Positions 9,080 through 17,960 are shown, counted from the stretch's first letter. The stretch: 64,000 bases of DNA from Psychrosphaera ytuae (GCF_017638545.1 NZ_CP072110.1:992001-1056000); one strand, 5' to 3'. Program-made: numbers and translations. Notes: generated from the sequence alone by a model not told the origin.

Positions 9080-9833
9080 AATGTCTCAGCTGACAAGACT
9101 AAAAAAAGCCACTTTAGTTTTTCTCACAGCGACTGCGTGTTTGTTACCAGCGGCTACTTTGGCAAACTCGCCAAAAGAATTAGATATCGTTTCTTTTTAT
9201 GCCGTGTACGACATGTACCGACAAGGTGACTTGTTAGGACAAGGTGAGCGAAAATTTAGTCAGTTAGCTGAGAACCAATACTCTTTGAGTTTAGAGAGTG
9301 AACTAGAGTGGTTGATCTTTTCTGACAAACGAGAAGAAGTCAGTATTTTTAAAATGGAAAACGGGCAAGTATCACCTTTGTCATACAAATATGAACGCAG
9401 TGGTACAGGCTCGGACAAAAAACTCTCCATTGAATTTCAAGCCGATAACAAGGTGATCATCGAACCTCGTCCAAAACGAGACGCGGCACCAGAGCAAGGC
9501 CAGCCAGGTTGGTTAGACGAAATGACCATGCACATGCAGATCCAATTAGATCTTATGAATGGCAAGAAAGACTTATCTTACACCATGGTTTCTAACAGTG
9601 GTGAGCTTCGAGAGTATCAATTCGAAGTCGTCGGCGAAGAGCTGATCAGCACAGGGATGGGTCGATTCAAAGCGATAAAAGTGGCCCGTGTTTATGAAGA
9701 TCGCAAGTTTTATGCTCAACACGCTTGGTTCATTCCTGAGTTAGACTATGTGCTGGCTCGCTTGTGGCGAATGAAAAAAGGCGTCGAGCAGTACGACCTA
9801 GTTATTAAAAGCTACTCGGCCAGTAAGATTTAG
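9063..9833 (+). CDS. DUF3108 domain-containing exported protein
   Basis: Predicted periplasmic protein of unknown function. The longest reading is 256 residues; starts at ATG 9072 or 9081 are equally possible and would reduce or remove the overlap with purN. An N-terminal signal peptide (hydrophobic stretch TLVFLTATACLLPAAT, cleavage near ALA-N-S) precedes a beta-rich domain beginning FYAVYDMYRQGDLLGQGER. This is the characteristic opening of DUF3108, a lipocalin-like or LolA-like barrel family. It is commonly found next to purN in marine gammaproteobacteria. No catalytic residues are evident. Confidence 0.8.
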   Translation: MLTMIKMSQLTRLKKATLVFLTATACLLPAATLANSPKELDIVSFYAVYDMYRQGDLLGQGERKFSQLAENQYSLSLESELEWLIFSDKREEVSIFKMENGQVSPLSYKYERSGTGSDKKLSIEFQADNKVIIEPRPKRDAAPEQGQPGWLDEMTMHMQIQLDLMNGKKDLSYTMVSNSGELREYQFEVVGEELISTGMGRFKAIKVARVYEDRKFYAQHAWFIPELDYVLARLWRMKKGVEQYDLVIKSYSASKI

Positions 9834-9838
9834 TCAGT

Positions 9839-10441
9839 ATGGAATCTCGTCAACAATTACGCTCTGAGATCCGTCAACGCCGTAATTCGTTGACGCTAGC
9901 CCAGCAAAAAGTTGCATCAATTCAGTTGTTGCTTCAAGTCAATAAACTATTTGATGAAATGCACAATGCCCCTCACCGTGTTGCGCTCTATTTAACTAAC
10001 GATGGTGAAATTGATACTGGGCCTTTAATCGAACAATTAAAAGAGCGCGAGTTTGATCTTTTACTCCCTGTTTTGCACCCATTTACAAAAGGGTATCTGA
10101 ATTTTCAGTCCGTTAATCGACATACTCAATGGCACAATAATAAATACGGTATCCAAGAGCCTAAGCCAGAAGCCAGTAGTGTTGGACCAATTAGCACTAT
10201 TGATGTGATATTTATGCCCCTCGTAGCCTTTGATGCTCAAGGTAATCGATTGGGAATGGGAGGCGGCTATTACGACCGCACCCTTGCACAGCTTCAACCT
10301 ATTAGTGATAAAGCAGTCCGACCGTTATTGGTAGGTTTAGCCCACGACTGTCAAGAAGTTAAAAAGTTACCTACTGAAGCTTGGGATGTCCCCATTGACG
10401 TTATTATTACCCCAACTCGAATTATCAAATACAACCAGTAA
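9839..10441 (+). CDS. fau: 5-formyltetrahydrofolate cyclo-ligase
   Basis: Converts 5-formyl-THF to 5,10-methenyl-THF with ATP, salvaging a storage folate (E. coli YgfA). The protein is 200 residues. It starts with the basic RQQLRSEIRQRRNSL segment that binds ATP, and carries the signature GMGGGYYDR at 139-147. It lies only 5 bases after the DUF3108 gene. In many gammaproteobacteria the 6S RNA gene sits immediately upstream of this gene, but the 5-base gap leaves no room for it here. The next gene, rpiA, begins 37 bases downstream. Confidence 0.95.
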   Translation: MESRQQLRSEIRQRRNSLTLAQQKVASIQLLLQVNKLFDEMHNAPHRVALYLTNDGEIDTGPLIEQLKEREFDLLLPVLHPFTKGYLNFQSVNRHTQWHNNKYGIQEPKPEASSVGPISTIDVIFMPLVAFDAQGNRLGMGGGYYDRTLAQLQPISDKAVRPLLVGLAHDCQEVKKLPTEAWDVPIDVIITPTRIIKYNQ

Positions 10442-10478
10442 CCCTATTGAACCTATAACTTCGCGAATAGAGAAAACT

Positions 10479-11132
10479 ATGACACAAGACGAAATGAAAA
10501 AAGCAGCCGCTTTGGCAGCACTTGATTACATCGAAGCAGAGACGATTGTCGGCGTAGGAACAGGTTCTACCGTCAATCACTTTATCGATGGGTTAGCGAC
10601 CATAAAACACAAAATTATAGGAGCTGTGTCTAGTTCAGAAGCGTCAACCGAACGCTTAAAGCAACACGGTATAGAAGTGTTTGATTTAAACAGTGTGCCG
10701 GATCTTGATGTCTACGTTGATGGTGCCGACGAAATCAACGAAGATAACGCAATGATCAAAGGCGGTGGCGCAGCGTTAACTCGCGAAAAAATTGTTGCTG
10801 CGGTTGCCAAAAAGTTTGTATGTATTGTCGATGAGACCAAACTGGTTCATTTTTTGGGTGAGTTTCCGTTGCCTGTCGAAGTTATTCCGATGGCGCGCAG
10901 CTATGTGGCAAGAGAAATCGTTAAGCTCGGTGGTAGTCCCGTGTACCGAGAAGGAGTCGTTACAGACAATGGTAATGTCATCCTCGATGTCTACGATATG
11001 AAGATCGCCCAGCCTCGCCACCTAGAACAAATGTTGAATAATATTGTGGGTGTCGTGACCAACGGTTTGTTTGCTCACCGCGGTGCAGACCACGTCATTA
11101 TCGGCTCAAAGTCTGGTGTGACGAAGCGATAA
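10479..11132 (+). CDS. rpiA: Ribose-5-phosphate isomerase A
   Basis: Interconverts ribose-5-phosphate and ribulose-5-phosphate in the pentose phosphate pathway. The start was set at ATG 10479 (MTQDEMKKAA) because an earlier in-frame start at 10386 would overlap fau by 56 bases and add non-family residues. The 217-residue product matches E. coli RpiA (219). GTGST (27-31), the VDGADEIN motif carrying catalytic Asp residues, and KGGGAALTREK are all intact. A weak terminator-like sequence follows, then serA in the same direction. Confidence 0.97.
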   Translation: MTQDEMKKAAALAALDYIEAETIVGVGTGSTVNHFIDGLATIKHKIIGAVSSSEASTERLKQHGIEVFDLNSVPDLDVYVDGADEINEDNAMIKGGGAALTREKIVAAVAKKFVCIVDETKLVHFLGEFPLPVEVIPMARSYVAREIVKLGGSPVYREGVVTDNGNVILDVYDMKIAQPRHLEQMLNNIVGVVTNGLFAHRGADHVIIGSKSGVTKR

Positions 11133-11149
11133 ACCCATTAGAAAAATTA

Positions 11150-11177
11150 GGCTAAACTTAGGTTCGGCCTTTTTTTT
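11150..11177 (+). terminator. Weak terminator-like hairpin after rpiA
   Basis: AGGC and GCCT flank a loop of about 14 bases and are followed by a run of eight T. The short stem makes termination doubtful, but the position between rpiA and serA is appropriate. Confidence 0.35.
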
Positions 11178-11235
11178 AACCTGTAAATAGAGTATTAATT
11201 CTAACTTTAACCCAACAGAAACATTGGACGACTTA

Positions 11236-12465
11236 ATGGAAAACGTGTCACTAGCAAAACACAAAATCAAAATTTTACTGCTTGAAGGTCTACACCAAAG
11301 TGCGGTAGACACTCTCAAAAGCCAAGGCTATGACAACATCGAATACTTAAAAACGTCCCTTCCTGAACAGGAATTGATTGAAAAAATCAAAGACGTTCAC
11401 TTTATTGGTATACGTTCGCGCACCCATTTATCAAGAGAAGTATTAGCCCATGCTAACAAGCTTGTTGCTATTGGTTGCTTCTGTATTGGTACTAATCAGG
11501 TTGACCTAGAGGCAGCGAGAGAAAAAGGCACCGTTGTCTTTAATGCGCCGTTTTCTAATACCCGTTCTGTTGCGGAACTAGTCCTAGGTGAAATTTTACT
11601 TCTTATCCGTGGCATTCCTGCTAAAAGCGCCCTAGCCCATCGCGGTGTTTGGCAAAAATCAGCAGTAGGCTCATTTGAAGCTAGAGGCAAAACCCTAGGC
11701 ATCATCGGATACGGCCACATAGGTACTCAGTTGGGTATCATGGCTGAAAACATCGGAATGAAAGTTCGCTTTTATGACATCGAAAACAAACTGACACTTG
11801 GCAACGCAGAACAAGACCTCTCTTTAGACAACTTGTTAGCTACCTCTGATGTTATTTCTTTACACGTACCCGAAACCCCACAAACCAAAGACTTAATGTC
11901 AGCTAAACAACTAGCCAAGATGAAAAAAGGAGCCATTTTAATCAATGCTTCTCGCGGTACCGTTGTCGACATTGAGGCACTCACCGAGGCACTTAAAAGC
12001 GACCATTTAGCCGGTGCAGCTATCGACGTGTTTCCTGTTGAGCCTAAATCAAACGATGAAGAATTTATTTCACCTCTTCGTGGCCTAGATAATGTCATCC
12101 TGACCCCGCATGTTGGTGGTTCAACACAAGAAGCACAAGAAAATATCGGTATCGAAGTAGCGGGTAAATTAGCTAAGTATTCTGACAATGGCTCTACACT
12201 TTCTGCCGTTAACTTCCCTGAAGTGTCACTTCCAGAGCACACAGGCCGCAGTCGCTTGCTACACATCCACAAAAACCAACCTGGTATGTTGACCAAAATT
12301 AACGAAGCTTTTGCTAAGCACAACATCAACATTGCCGCTCAATACCTTCAAACCGATGAAAAGATTGGTTATGTCGTTATTGACGTCGATACTGACGACA
12401 GTGAAACGGCGTTAGATGAGCTTAAATCTATTCCAGGTACAGTTAAAGCCAGACTGCTTCACTAA
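11236..12465 (+). CDS. serA: D-3-phosphoglycerate dehydrogenase
   Basis: First committed step of serine synthesis: oxidises 3-phosphoglycerate with NAD+. ATG 11236 is chosen (MENVSLAKHKIK, 409 residues against 410 in E. coli). A TTG twelve bases earlier is possible but adds residues not in the family. It shows the NAD-binding loop GYGHIGTQLG, the substrate motif CFCIGTNQVDL, catalytic RGTVVD and the His-containing HVGGSTQEAQ. A C-terminal ACT domain, the allosteric serine-binding site, runs from about residue 335. A strong terminator follows. The rpiA-serA pair is conserved in E. coli and Vibrio, although there the two genes are convergent or separated. Confidence 0.97.
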   Translation: MENVSLAKHKIKILLLEGLHQSAVDTLKSQGYDNIEYLKTSLPEQELIEKIKDVHFIGIRSRTHLSREVLAHANKLVAIGCFCIGTNQVDLEAAREKGTVVFNAPFSNTRSVAELVLGEILLLIRGIPAKSALAHRGVWQKSAVGSFEARGKTLGIIGYGHIGTQLGIMAENIGMKVRFYDIENKLTLGNAEQDLSLDNLLATSDVISLHVPETPQTKDLMSAKQLAKMKKGAILINASRGTVVDIEALTEALKSDHLAGAAIDVFPVEPKSNDEEFISPLRGLDNVILTPHVGGSTQEAQENIGIEVAGKLAKYSDNGSTLSAVNFPEVSLPEHTGRSRLLHIHKNQPGMLTKINEAFAKHNINIAAQYLQTDEKIGYVVIDVDTDDSETALDELKSIPGTVKARLLH

Positions 12466-12530
12466 TCCAGATAAGGCTTTTTATGGCGGTGAAAGCACCA
12501 AATAAAGAGCTACAGTAGTTTATTCGGTTA

Positions 12531-12558
12531 AGCCTCCAATTTAATTGGGGGCTTTTTT
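12531..12558 (+). terminator. Rho-independent terminator after serA
   Basis: AGCCTCCAA pairs with TTGGGGGCT (one T-G pair) around a 5-base loop, followed by TTTTTTATTTT. Classic intrinsic terminator form. Confidence 0.85.
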
Positions 12559-12591
12559 ATTTTAATGCTTGTACTTTATTTAATTCTAGAT

Positions 12592-12611
12592 TACTGTTTA
12601 TTCATACAGTA
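12592..12611 (+). promoter_or_regulatory. LexA (SOS) box upstream of yebG
   Basis: TACTGTTTATTCATACAGTA is a full consensus SOS box, CTGT-N8-ACAG at 12594-12609 with the flanking TA on both sides. It lies 44 bases before the yebG start. E. coli yebG is itself a LexA-regulated gene, so site and gene agree. Confidence 0.9.
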
Positions 12612-12655
12612 TAAAAATAAAGTCCACAGTAAGCTTGTATCACTAGGAGATAGCT

Positions 12656-13096
12656 ATGGCGGTTGAAACTCGTTATGTCGTTATACGTACCGACAAAAGC
12701 AATAAGGAACAAGAAGTCATGACATTTACTGACAAACGCGCGGCTGATGAATATGACAAGATGTTAGACATGGCAGATGGCATGTTTGAATTGTTGCAAT
12801 CTAATGAACTTCAGGGCGAACTTAAACTCGCCGATGAACAATGCGAAGCGTTAAGTATCTTCCTTGCCAAGCAACGTGAAGAGGTTCTGATAGCACTGCA
12901 GGCCAAAAAGAAACCCGTTAGCAAAGCTAACAAAAGTAAATCTTCAAAAGCCAAAAGTGAAAACCAGGCTCAATTAGATATCAATGATGAGGTTTCGACA
13001 AAAAAGATCCAGAGTGAATCCGAGTCCGACGTTCACTCTGATGACATAGAGGACAACCTTATTGATTTTGTCATTGAAAAAGATGACGCAGCCTAA
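12656..13096 (+). CDS. yebG: YebG family SOS-response protein
   Basis: Small DNA-damage-inducible protein of unknown biochemical role. The first 80 or so residues (MAVETRYVVIR, FTDKRAADEYDKMLDMAD, EQCEALSIFLAKQREEV) align by eye with E. coli YebG. At 146 residues it is about 50 residues longer than the E. coli protein. The extra part is a low-complexity lysine/serine-rich then acidic tail, probably disordered. A consensus LexA box stands 44 bases upstream and a clear AGGAG ribosome binding site precedes the ATG. It is flanked by terminator sequences, suggesting a single-gene SOS transcript. Confidence 0.92.
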   Translation: MAVETRYVVIRTDKSNKEQEVMTFTDKRAADEYDKMLDMADGMFELLQSNELQGELKLADEQCEALSIFLAKQREEVLIALQAKKKPVSKANKSKSSKAKSENQAQLDINDEVSTKKIQSESESDVHSDDIEDNLIDFVIEKDDAA

Positions 13097-13172
13097 TTAA
13101 CAAAAATTAAGTCTATGGATACAATAGGCTTTGACCTATGTTGAAGCCTAAATCAATCCAAGGAGAACTTAA

Positions 13173-13877
13173 TTGAACAAAAGCCTAATTACTAACGTTA
13201 TTGCTGCAGCATTATGTATTGCAGGTCACTTAGCTAAATTAGATTGGCTGTTTTATATCGGTATGTTTGCGCTATCTGGCGCTTTAACCAACTGGATCGC
13301 GGTACATATGCTGTTTGAAAAAGTACCTGGTCTGTATGGTTCTGGTATCGTTCAACTCAAGTTTGAAGAGTTTAAAACCGCCATTCGCACCTTGATCATG
13401 GAGCAGTTTTTTACTCAGGAAAACATAGACAAATTTTTAACCGAACAATCTGGTGAAGCACATCATTTTGATTTGGCACCACTGATTAATGAAACAGACA
13501 TGTCGCCAGCGTTTGACTCGTTAGTATCAACAATACAACAAAGTTCGTTTGGTGGAATGTTGAATATGTTTGGTGGTACCGACGCGTTAATACCATTACG
13601 TGAACCGTTCGTAGAAAACTTAAAGTCATCAATGGTTGAGATCACTCAATCTGACGAGTTCGCTGAAAAGCTCAAGGCTCAGTTGGGCAGCAGTGGTTCG
13701 ATGTCGAATGTTAGTGAAAAAGTAGACCACATAGTTCAGCAACGACTCGATGAGTTGACCCCGGCGATGGTTAAAACGCTTGTCCAAGAAATGATTAAAT
13801 CTCACTTAGGGTGGCTGGTCATTTGGGGTGGTGTTTTTGGTGGCCTCATTGGTTTCATCATGCATAGCCTTTTGTAA
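13173..13877 (+). CDS. DUF445 family inner-membrane protein
   Basis: The start is TTG at 13173, nine bases downstream of an AAGGAGA ribosome binding site. The product has 234 residues. Two N-terminal hydrophobic helices (about 5-20 and 25-45) contain ALSGALTNWIAVHMLFE, the DUF445 signature. A long helical soluble part follows, then a C-terminal hairpin helix (about 212-232). DUF445 proteins (E. coli YjiN-like, Bacillus YheB-like) are membrane proteins of unknown function. It is short for the family, as in other marine gammaproteobacteria. Confidence 0.82.
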   Translation: MNKSLITNVIAAALCIAGHLAKLDWLFYIGMFALSGALTNWIAVHMLFEKVPGLYGSGIVQLKFEEFKTAIRTLIMEQFFTQENIDKFLTEQSGEAHHFDLAPLINETDMSPAFDSLVSTIQQSSFGGMLNMFGGTDALIPLREPFVENLKSSMVEITQSDEFAEKLKAQLGSSGSMSNVSEKVDHIVQQRLDELTPAMVKTLVQEMIKSHLGWLVIWGGVFGGLIGFIMHSLL

Positions 13878-13892
13878 CAATAATACGAATAC

Positions 13893-13920
13893 AAAAACGG
13901 TGGCCTCAGCCACCGTTTTC
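13893..13920. terminator. Bidirectional terminator between DUF445 gene and phhB
   Basis: AAACGGTGGC and GCCACCGTTT flank a 4-base loop, with an A-run before and a T-run after. It can serve both convergent genes. Confidence 0.88.
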
Positions 13921-13942
13921 TATATTGAAATCAAAAGCTAAG

Positions 13943-14251
13943 TTAAGCCACCAGCTTTTCAATACGCTTGATCATTTTTATATCTAGGTCACTGATGCCA
14001 TCAACATCGTGCGTTACCAAATCAATCACGACCTTGTTCCATACGTTTGACCACTCTGGGTGATGAATCAGTTTTTCAGCATGAATTGCCACTTGAGTCA
14101 TAAATCCAAAAGCTTGAATAAAGTTTTTGAACACAAACTCTTTGTGTAACTTACCCTCTACGATTTCCCATTGTTTATCTGCAGCCAATTCACCATTGAT
14201 TTCAGATAATGCTTGTTGCAGTTCGGTTTCACTTAACTTTGTTGCTGACAT
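13943..14251 (-). CDS. phhB: Pterin-4a-carbinolamine dehydratase
   Basis: Dehydrates 4a-hydroxytetrahydrobiopterin (or pterin) formed by phenylalanine hydroxylase, and may act in pterin recycling. The protein is 102 residues, the usual length. The family motif with the catalytic histidines HAEKLIHHPEW and the following NVWNKVVIDLVTHD are intact. No phhA (phenylalanine hydroxylase) is next to it; the neighbour is fadM. Located on the minus strand with a shared terminator at its 3-prime end. Confidence 0.95.
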   Translation of the reverse strand: MSATKLSETELQQALSEINGELAADKQWEIVEGKLHKEFVFKNFIQAFGFMTQVAIHAEKLIHHPEWSNVWNKVVIDLVTHDVDGISDLDIKMIKRIEKLVA

Positions 14252-14323
14252 GATTTTTCCTGTTGATTATTGCGCCTTCTACTTCCGGCGCTTATTTTTC
14301 AATATTTGTAATGTCTTTGAATG

Positions 14324-14728
14324 TTAGTCTAAGTGGGCTTGCATACGCGCAAGTAAGTCACCTTCTATCGGTACTGCTTTACCAGACTTTTGATCTATAA
14401 CTACGAAGGTAATGTCTGCATCGACAACAACTTTGTCGGTTCCCGCTTTGGTGATCACTTGGTGAAACACCGCACTTTTGTTGCCAATTTTAGACAACGT
14501 TGTAGTTAACTCCAACGTATCTCCCATATATGCACTGGCTCGATAGTTAATGTTGATATTAACGATTACCCATGCAAATCCCAAAGAGCTAAAGTATTCA
14601 ATATCACCACTCTCTTCAAGATACTGCCAACGTGCTTCTTCCAAAAACTCAAGATAACGCGCATTGTTGACGTGTTGATATACGTCTAAGTGGTATCCGC
14701 GCACTTTTATCAAACTCGTTTTATTCAT
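14324..14728 (-). CDS. fadM: Long-chain acyl-CoA thioesterase FadM (hotdog fold)
   Basis: Hydrolyses acyl-CoA thioesters, in E. coli chiefly long-chain products of unsaturated fatty acid degradation. The protein is 134 residues. The segment from residue 8, KVRGYHLDVYQHVNNARYLE, is nearly identical to E. coli FadM (YbaW). It contains the 4HBT catalytic Asp15 and HVNNARYLEFLEEARW. NININY and the C-terminal FVVID match as well. It lies 24 bases downstream of ylqF on the same strand. Confidence 0.93.
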   Translation of the reverse strand: MNKTSLIKVRGYHLDVYQHVNNARYLEFLEEARWQYLEESGDIEYFSSLGFAWVIVNININYRASAYMGDTLELTTTLSKIGNKSAVFHQVITKAGTDKVVVDADITFVVIDQKSGKAVPIEGDLLARMQAHLD

Positions 14729-14752
14729 TGAACTTCCTTTTGTCTTTGTGAC

Positions 14753-15682
14753 TTATTTTCTTTTGCGACGCTTTTTCTTTTTAGCGCCTTCATTATCTTT
14801 GTTTGCTTCGCGCTCGGCTTCTTTTTCGGCGATGAATGCTTTAGCTTGCTCAGCAAGCTCGACCGTTTCTAGAGTAATTCGCCCCATGGTTCCCGAGCGG
14901 TATTCGTTGAGGATGATCTCCGACACCTTATACAAGTCAGCAATACCGCCTTTTCGAACACAACTGCGGTTTTGGGCAATTAGGTCCATAACATCAATTG
15001 GTTGCTGAGGCATTTCTTCGATTTGATAACGCTCCATCAACAATTGCGGATAATGCTCCATGATGTACTCGATAGCGTAATAAGCGATGTCTTCTTTTTC
15101 GGTTACTGTGTCTTTGATGCCACCTGTGATCGCCAAACGATAACCACAATCTTCTGGCTCTAACTTTGGCCACAAAAATCCAGGCGTGTCATGCAGTACC
15201 ACGTTATTTTCTAAACGGATACGCTGTTGTGCTTTGGTTACACCCGCTTCATTGCCGGTTTTGGCAATTACGCGGTCAGCTAAGATATTAATAGTGGTCG
15301 ACTTACCTACATTTGGAATACCACAAATCAAGGCTCTTAACAGCTTATCTTGACCAACGCGGTGCGGCACGAGCTCTTGCAATCGAGGGATTAAGTCTTT
15401 AATGGATTTAGGATCGTGCTGAGTTACCGCAATCGCATCAATATCTCGTTGTGACTTAAAATGATTTAACCAAATCTCAGTCTGTACCGGATCAGCTAGG
15501 TCTGATTTATTCAGTACTTTTAAAACAGGTGTATCGCCACGCAAGTTGGGAATAAGAGGGTTTTCACTTGAAAATGGAATTCGCGCGTCCAGTATTTCAA
15601 TGATCACGTCCACTTGCGGCATGATTTCCGCAATCTCTTTTCTGGCCTTGTGCATATGGCCAGGAAACCAATTGATCGCCAC
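14753..15682 (-). CDS. ylqF: Ribosome biogenesis GTPase YlqF/RbgA
   Basis: Circularly permuted GTPase involved in late assembly of the large ribosomal subunit. The protein is 309 residues. The motif order is that of the permuted family: G4 NKSD at 58-61, then G1 GIPNVGKST at 121-129, then G3 DTPG at 165-168. It starts MAINWFPGHMHKARKEI, the standard YlqF opening. A strongly basic tail (KKKKRRKRK) ends the protein. It is first in a minus-strand group with fadM and phhB; a link to those functions is not evident. Confidence 0.94.
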   Translation of the reverse strand: MAINWFPGHMHKARKEIAEIMPQVDVIIEILDARIPFSSENPLIPNLRGDTPVLKVLNKSDLADPVQTEIWLNHFKSQRDIDAIAVTQHDPKSIKDLIPRLQELVPHRVGQDKLLRALICGIPNVGKSTTINILADRVIAKTGNEAGVTKAQQRIRLENNVVLHDTPGFLWPKLEPEDCGYRLAITGGIKDTVTEKEDIAYYAIEYIMEHYPQLLMERYQIEEMPQQPIDVMDLIAQNRSCVRKGGIADLYKVSEIILNEYRSGTMGRITLETVELAEQAKAFIAEKEAEREANKDNEGAKKKKRRKRK

Positions 15683-15844
15683 GTCGGCTCTCCAATCTAG
15701 TAATAATGGGCGTTATTCTACCTTTTTGTGTGGATGGGTTAAACGCCTAATATCGCCAAAAATATTGAAAAACACCTAAGTCGTACCCACACTACAAGCA
15801 CGCATTACAAATGATTTGTCACAAATAAGACTAAGGACCACATT

Positions 15845-16507
15845 ATGAAAACAGCAGTGATCACAGGCGCCAATCGCGGTATCGGTTTGGCCATGGCTCA
15901 ACAACTTGCCGCAAAAGGTTGGGATGTTATTGGCGTTTGCCGGACTGACTCAGAAGAATTAGAGGAAGTCGCAGGTATGGTGATCAGTGGTATCGATGTG
16001 ACTGATGCTGAGCACATCGAGCAAGTTAAAAAGATCCTTGGTGACACAAAAGTAGATCTACTCATTAATAACGCAGGACTGTTGCAAGACGAACAACTTG
16101 GCAGTATTGATTATGATTCGATTCGAGCTCAATTCGAAATCAACACACTAGCCCCTTTAATGGTCACAGAGGCATTACTAGATAATTTAACTTCGGGTAG
16201 CAAAGTCGCCCACATTACTAGTCGTATGGGCTCTATCGAAGACAATGGCTCAGGTGGTCGCTACGGCTATCGCGCCTCTAAAGCCGCGCTCAATGCCATC
16301 GGTAAGTCATTGGCTTTAGACCTAAAAGACCAAGGTATTGCCGTCGCCCTACTTCACCCTGGTTATGTACAAACTCGAATGGTTAACTTTGGTGGTCATA
16401 TTACGCCAGACGAGGCTGCAGAAGGCCTGCTACAACGTATAGAAGAGTTAAACTTAGAGAATACTGGTGGATTTTGGCACAGTAATGGCGAACCCCTACC
16501 TTGGTAA
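15845..16507 (+). CDS. Short-chain dehydrogenase/reductase
   Basis: NAD(P)-dependent oxidoreductase of the classical SDR fold, 220 residues. The cofactor motif TGANRGIG is at 7-14, NNAG at 75-78, the catalytic Ser near 126-130 and the YxxxK pair Tyr142/Lys146. The overall pattern resembles CsgA/C-factor-like SDRs. The substrate cannot be told from the sequence. TAAGGA provides the ribosome binding site. A terminator follows and ppiB begins 171 bases later. Confidence 0.88.
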   Translation: MKTAVITGANRGIGLAMAQQLAAKGWDVIGVCRTDSEELEEVAGMVISGIDVTDAEHIEQVKKILGDTKVDLLINNAGLLQDEQLGSIDYDSIRAQFEINTLAPLMVTEALLDNLTSGSKVAHITSRMGSIEDNGSGGRYGYRASKAALNAIGKSLALDLKDQGIAVALLHPGYVQTRMVNFGGHITPDEAAEGLLQRIEELNLENTGGFWHSNGEPLPW

Positions 16508-16535
16508 CACTCTTTAAATAACCAAGTTTGAGCAC

Positions 16536-16562
16536 AAAAAGCAGCATACCCCGCTGCTTTTT
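16536..16562 (+). terminator. Rho-independent terminator after the SDR gene
   Basis: AAAAGCAGC and GCTGCTTTTT flank a 7-base loop 30 bases after the SDR stop. Confidence 0.75.
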
Positions 16563-16678
16563 AAATTTGTTGCGGTCTTTATCCAAAAAAATAGGTAAAA
16601 TTAACTCATCTTTGAAGTTGTTAATGCTCAAAAGCAATCGCATACAACTTTTCTTCAATCACAAACTTAGGAACTATC

Positions 16679-17173
16679 ATGGTTTTATTTACAACAAACT
16701 TTGGTCAAATCAAAATTGAATTATTTAAAGAAGAAGCGCCTGTAACAGCACAAAACTTCTTAAATTACGTTGAGTCTGGTTTTTATAACAACACTATTTT
16801 TCACCGTGTGATTCCTTGCTTCATGGTTCAAGGTGGCGGTATGGCTCCTGGTATGGAAGAAAAAGACGGCAATGCACCAATCCAAAACGAAGCCAACAAC
16901 GGTCTTAAAAACGAACGTGGCACCTTAGCAATGGCTCGTACAATGGATCCTCATTCAGCAAGCTCACAGTTTTTCATCAATAGCGTAGACAATGGCTTCT
17001 TAAACTTCACTAGCGAAAGCTCACAAGGCTGGGGCTACTGCGTATTCGGCAAAGTTGTTGAAGGCATGGAAGTGGTTGACAAGATCTCAGAAGTAAAAAC
17101 AGGTCGTTTTGGTATGCATCAAGATGTTCCTGTTGAAGACATCGTGATTGAAAAAGCAGAAATCGTCGAGTAA
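16679..17173 (+). CDS. ppiB: Peptidyl-prolyl cis-trans isomerase B (cyclophilin)
   Basis: Cytoplasmic cyclophilin that speeds proline isomerisation during protein folding. The protein is 164 residues, exactly the E. coli PpiB length. The conserved segments NNTIFHRVIPCFMVQGGG, NEANNGLKNERGTLAMART, SQFFIN and WGYCVFGKVV match PpiB throughout. There is no signal peptide, so it is cytoplasmic PpiB and not periplasmic PpiA. lpxH follows after 51 bases, as in E. coli. Confidence 0.97.
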   Translation: MVLFTTNFGQIKIELFKEEAPVTAQNFLNYVESGFYNNTIFHRVIPCFMVQGGGMAPGMEEKDGNAPIQNEANNGLKNERGTLAMARTMDPHSASSQFFINSVDNGFLNFTSESSQGWGYCVFGKVVEGMEVVDKISEVKTGRFGMHQDVPVEDIVIEKAEIVE

Positions 17174-17224
17174 TTCACTCAGGTTTAGCATTCAATTTTA
17201 ATTGCCAAAAATAGAGTTACTTTT

Positions 17225-17944
17225 ATGTCATCTACCTTGGTCATAGCCGATTTACACTTATCGGACGATCGCCCAGATATAACCAATTGTTTTATTGGGT
17301 TTTTAAATGAAAACGAAAATAAACACGATGCCTTGTATATTTTGGGAGACTTGTTCGAGGCTTGGATAGGTGATGACGACATCAATGAATTTACTAGCAA
17401 GATCGCAACAGCAATTAAGTTGTTTAGTCGTTCGACGCCAGTATTTTTCTGTCAAGGTAACCGCGATTTCTTGTTAGGTAAAAAATACTGTGAGCGCGCT
17501 GGTATGACGTTATTGCCAGAGTTATATCAACAAAACCTCTACGGCCATTCCGTTGTATTTATGCACGGTGATCAGCTCTGTATTGATGATGTCGACTATC
17601 AAAAGTTTCGAAAGAAAAGTCGTTCATGGTGGTGGCAAACGTTTATGCAACTGTTGCCTCTGAAAAAGCGCCGTCAAATCGCCGCTGACATTCGTCAAAA
17701 AAGCAAACAGAGCCAAGCTTACAAGTCTGAAGAGATTATGGACGTGGCCCAACGAGAAGTCGAACGAGTGATCAAAGAGACCGGATGTGACTGGTTAATT
17801 CACGGTCACACACACCGTCCCAACCTTCACAAGCTTGCCAATGGCTCACAACGAATGGTCGTGGGTGATTGGTACGAACAAGGCTCTGCCTTAGTAATTA
17901 ATAAAAAGGGCGGGACGTTAGTCGCCCTGCCCTTTTCCTCTTAG
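17225..17944 (+). CDS. lpxH: UDP-2,3-diacylglucosamine diphosphatase
   Basis: Cleaves UDP-2,3-diacylglucosamine to lipid X in lipid A synthesis; a peripheral inner-membrane calcineurin-like phosphoesterase. The protein is 239 residues (E. coli 240). The metal-binding motifs are complete: DLHLSDD (9-15), GDLFEAWIGDDD (41-52), GNRDF, HGDQ and HGHTHRP. The ppiB-lpxH order is that of E. coli. Its terminator overlaps the 3-prime end of the convergent chemoreceptor gene. Confidence 0.97.
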   Translation: MSSTLVIADLHLSDDRPDITNCFIGFLNENENKHDALYILGDLFEAWIGDDDINEFTSKIATAIKLFSRSTPVFFCQGNRDFLLGKKYCERAGMTLLPELYQQNLYGHSVVFMHGDQLCIDDVDYQKFRKKSRSWWWQTFMQLLPLKKRRQIAADIRQKSKQSQAYKSEEIMDVAQREVERVIKETGCDWLIHGHTHRPNLHKLANGSQRMVVGDWYEQGSALVINKKGGTLVALPFSS

Positions 17945-17960
17945 ATATTTAGCTACTGTA

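Noticed and set aside
9834..9838. 6S RNA gene expected upstream of the fau gene
   Set aside because: Only 5 bases separate fau from the preceding gene, so no 6S RNA can lie here.
11772..12332. Open frame on the minus strand inside serA
   Set aside because: It lies wholly opposite a well-conserved serA, has no family resemblance and no ribosome binding site; a shadow of the codon bias of the real gene.
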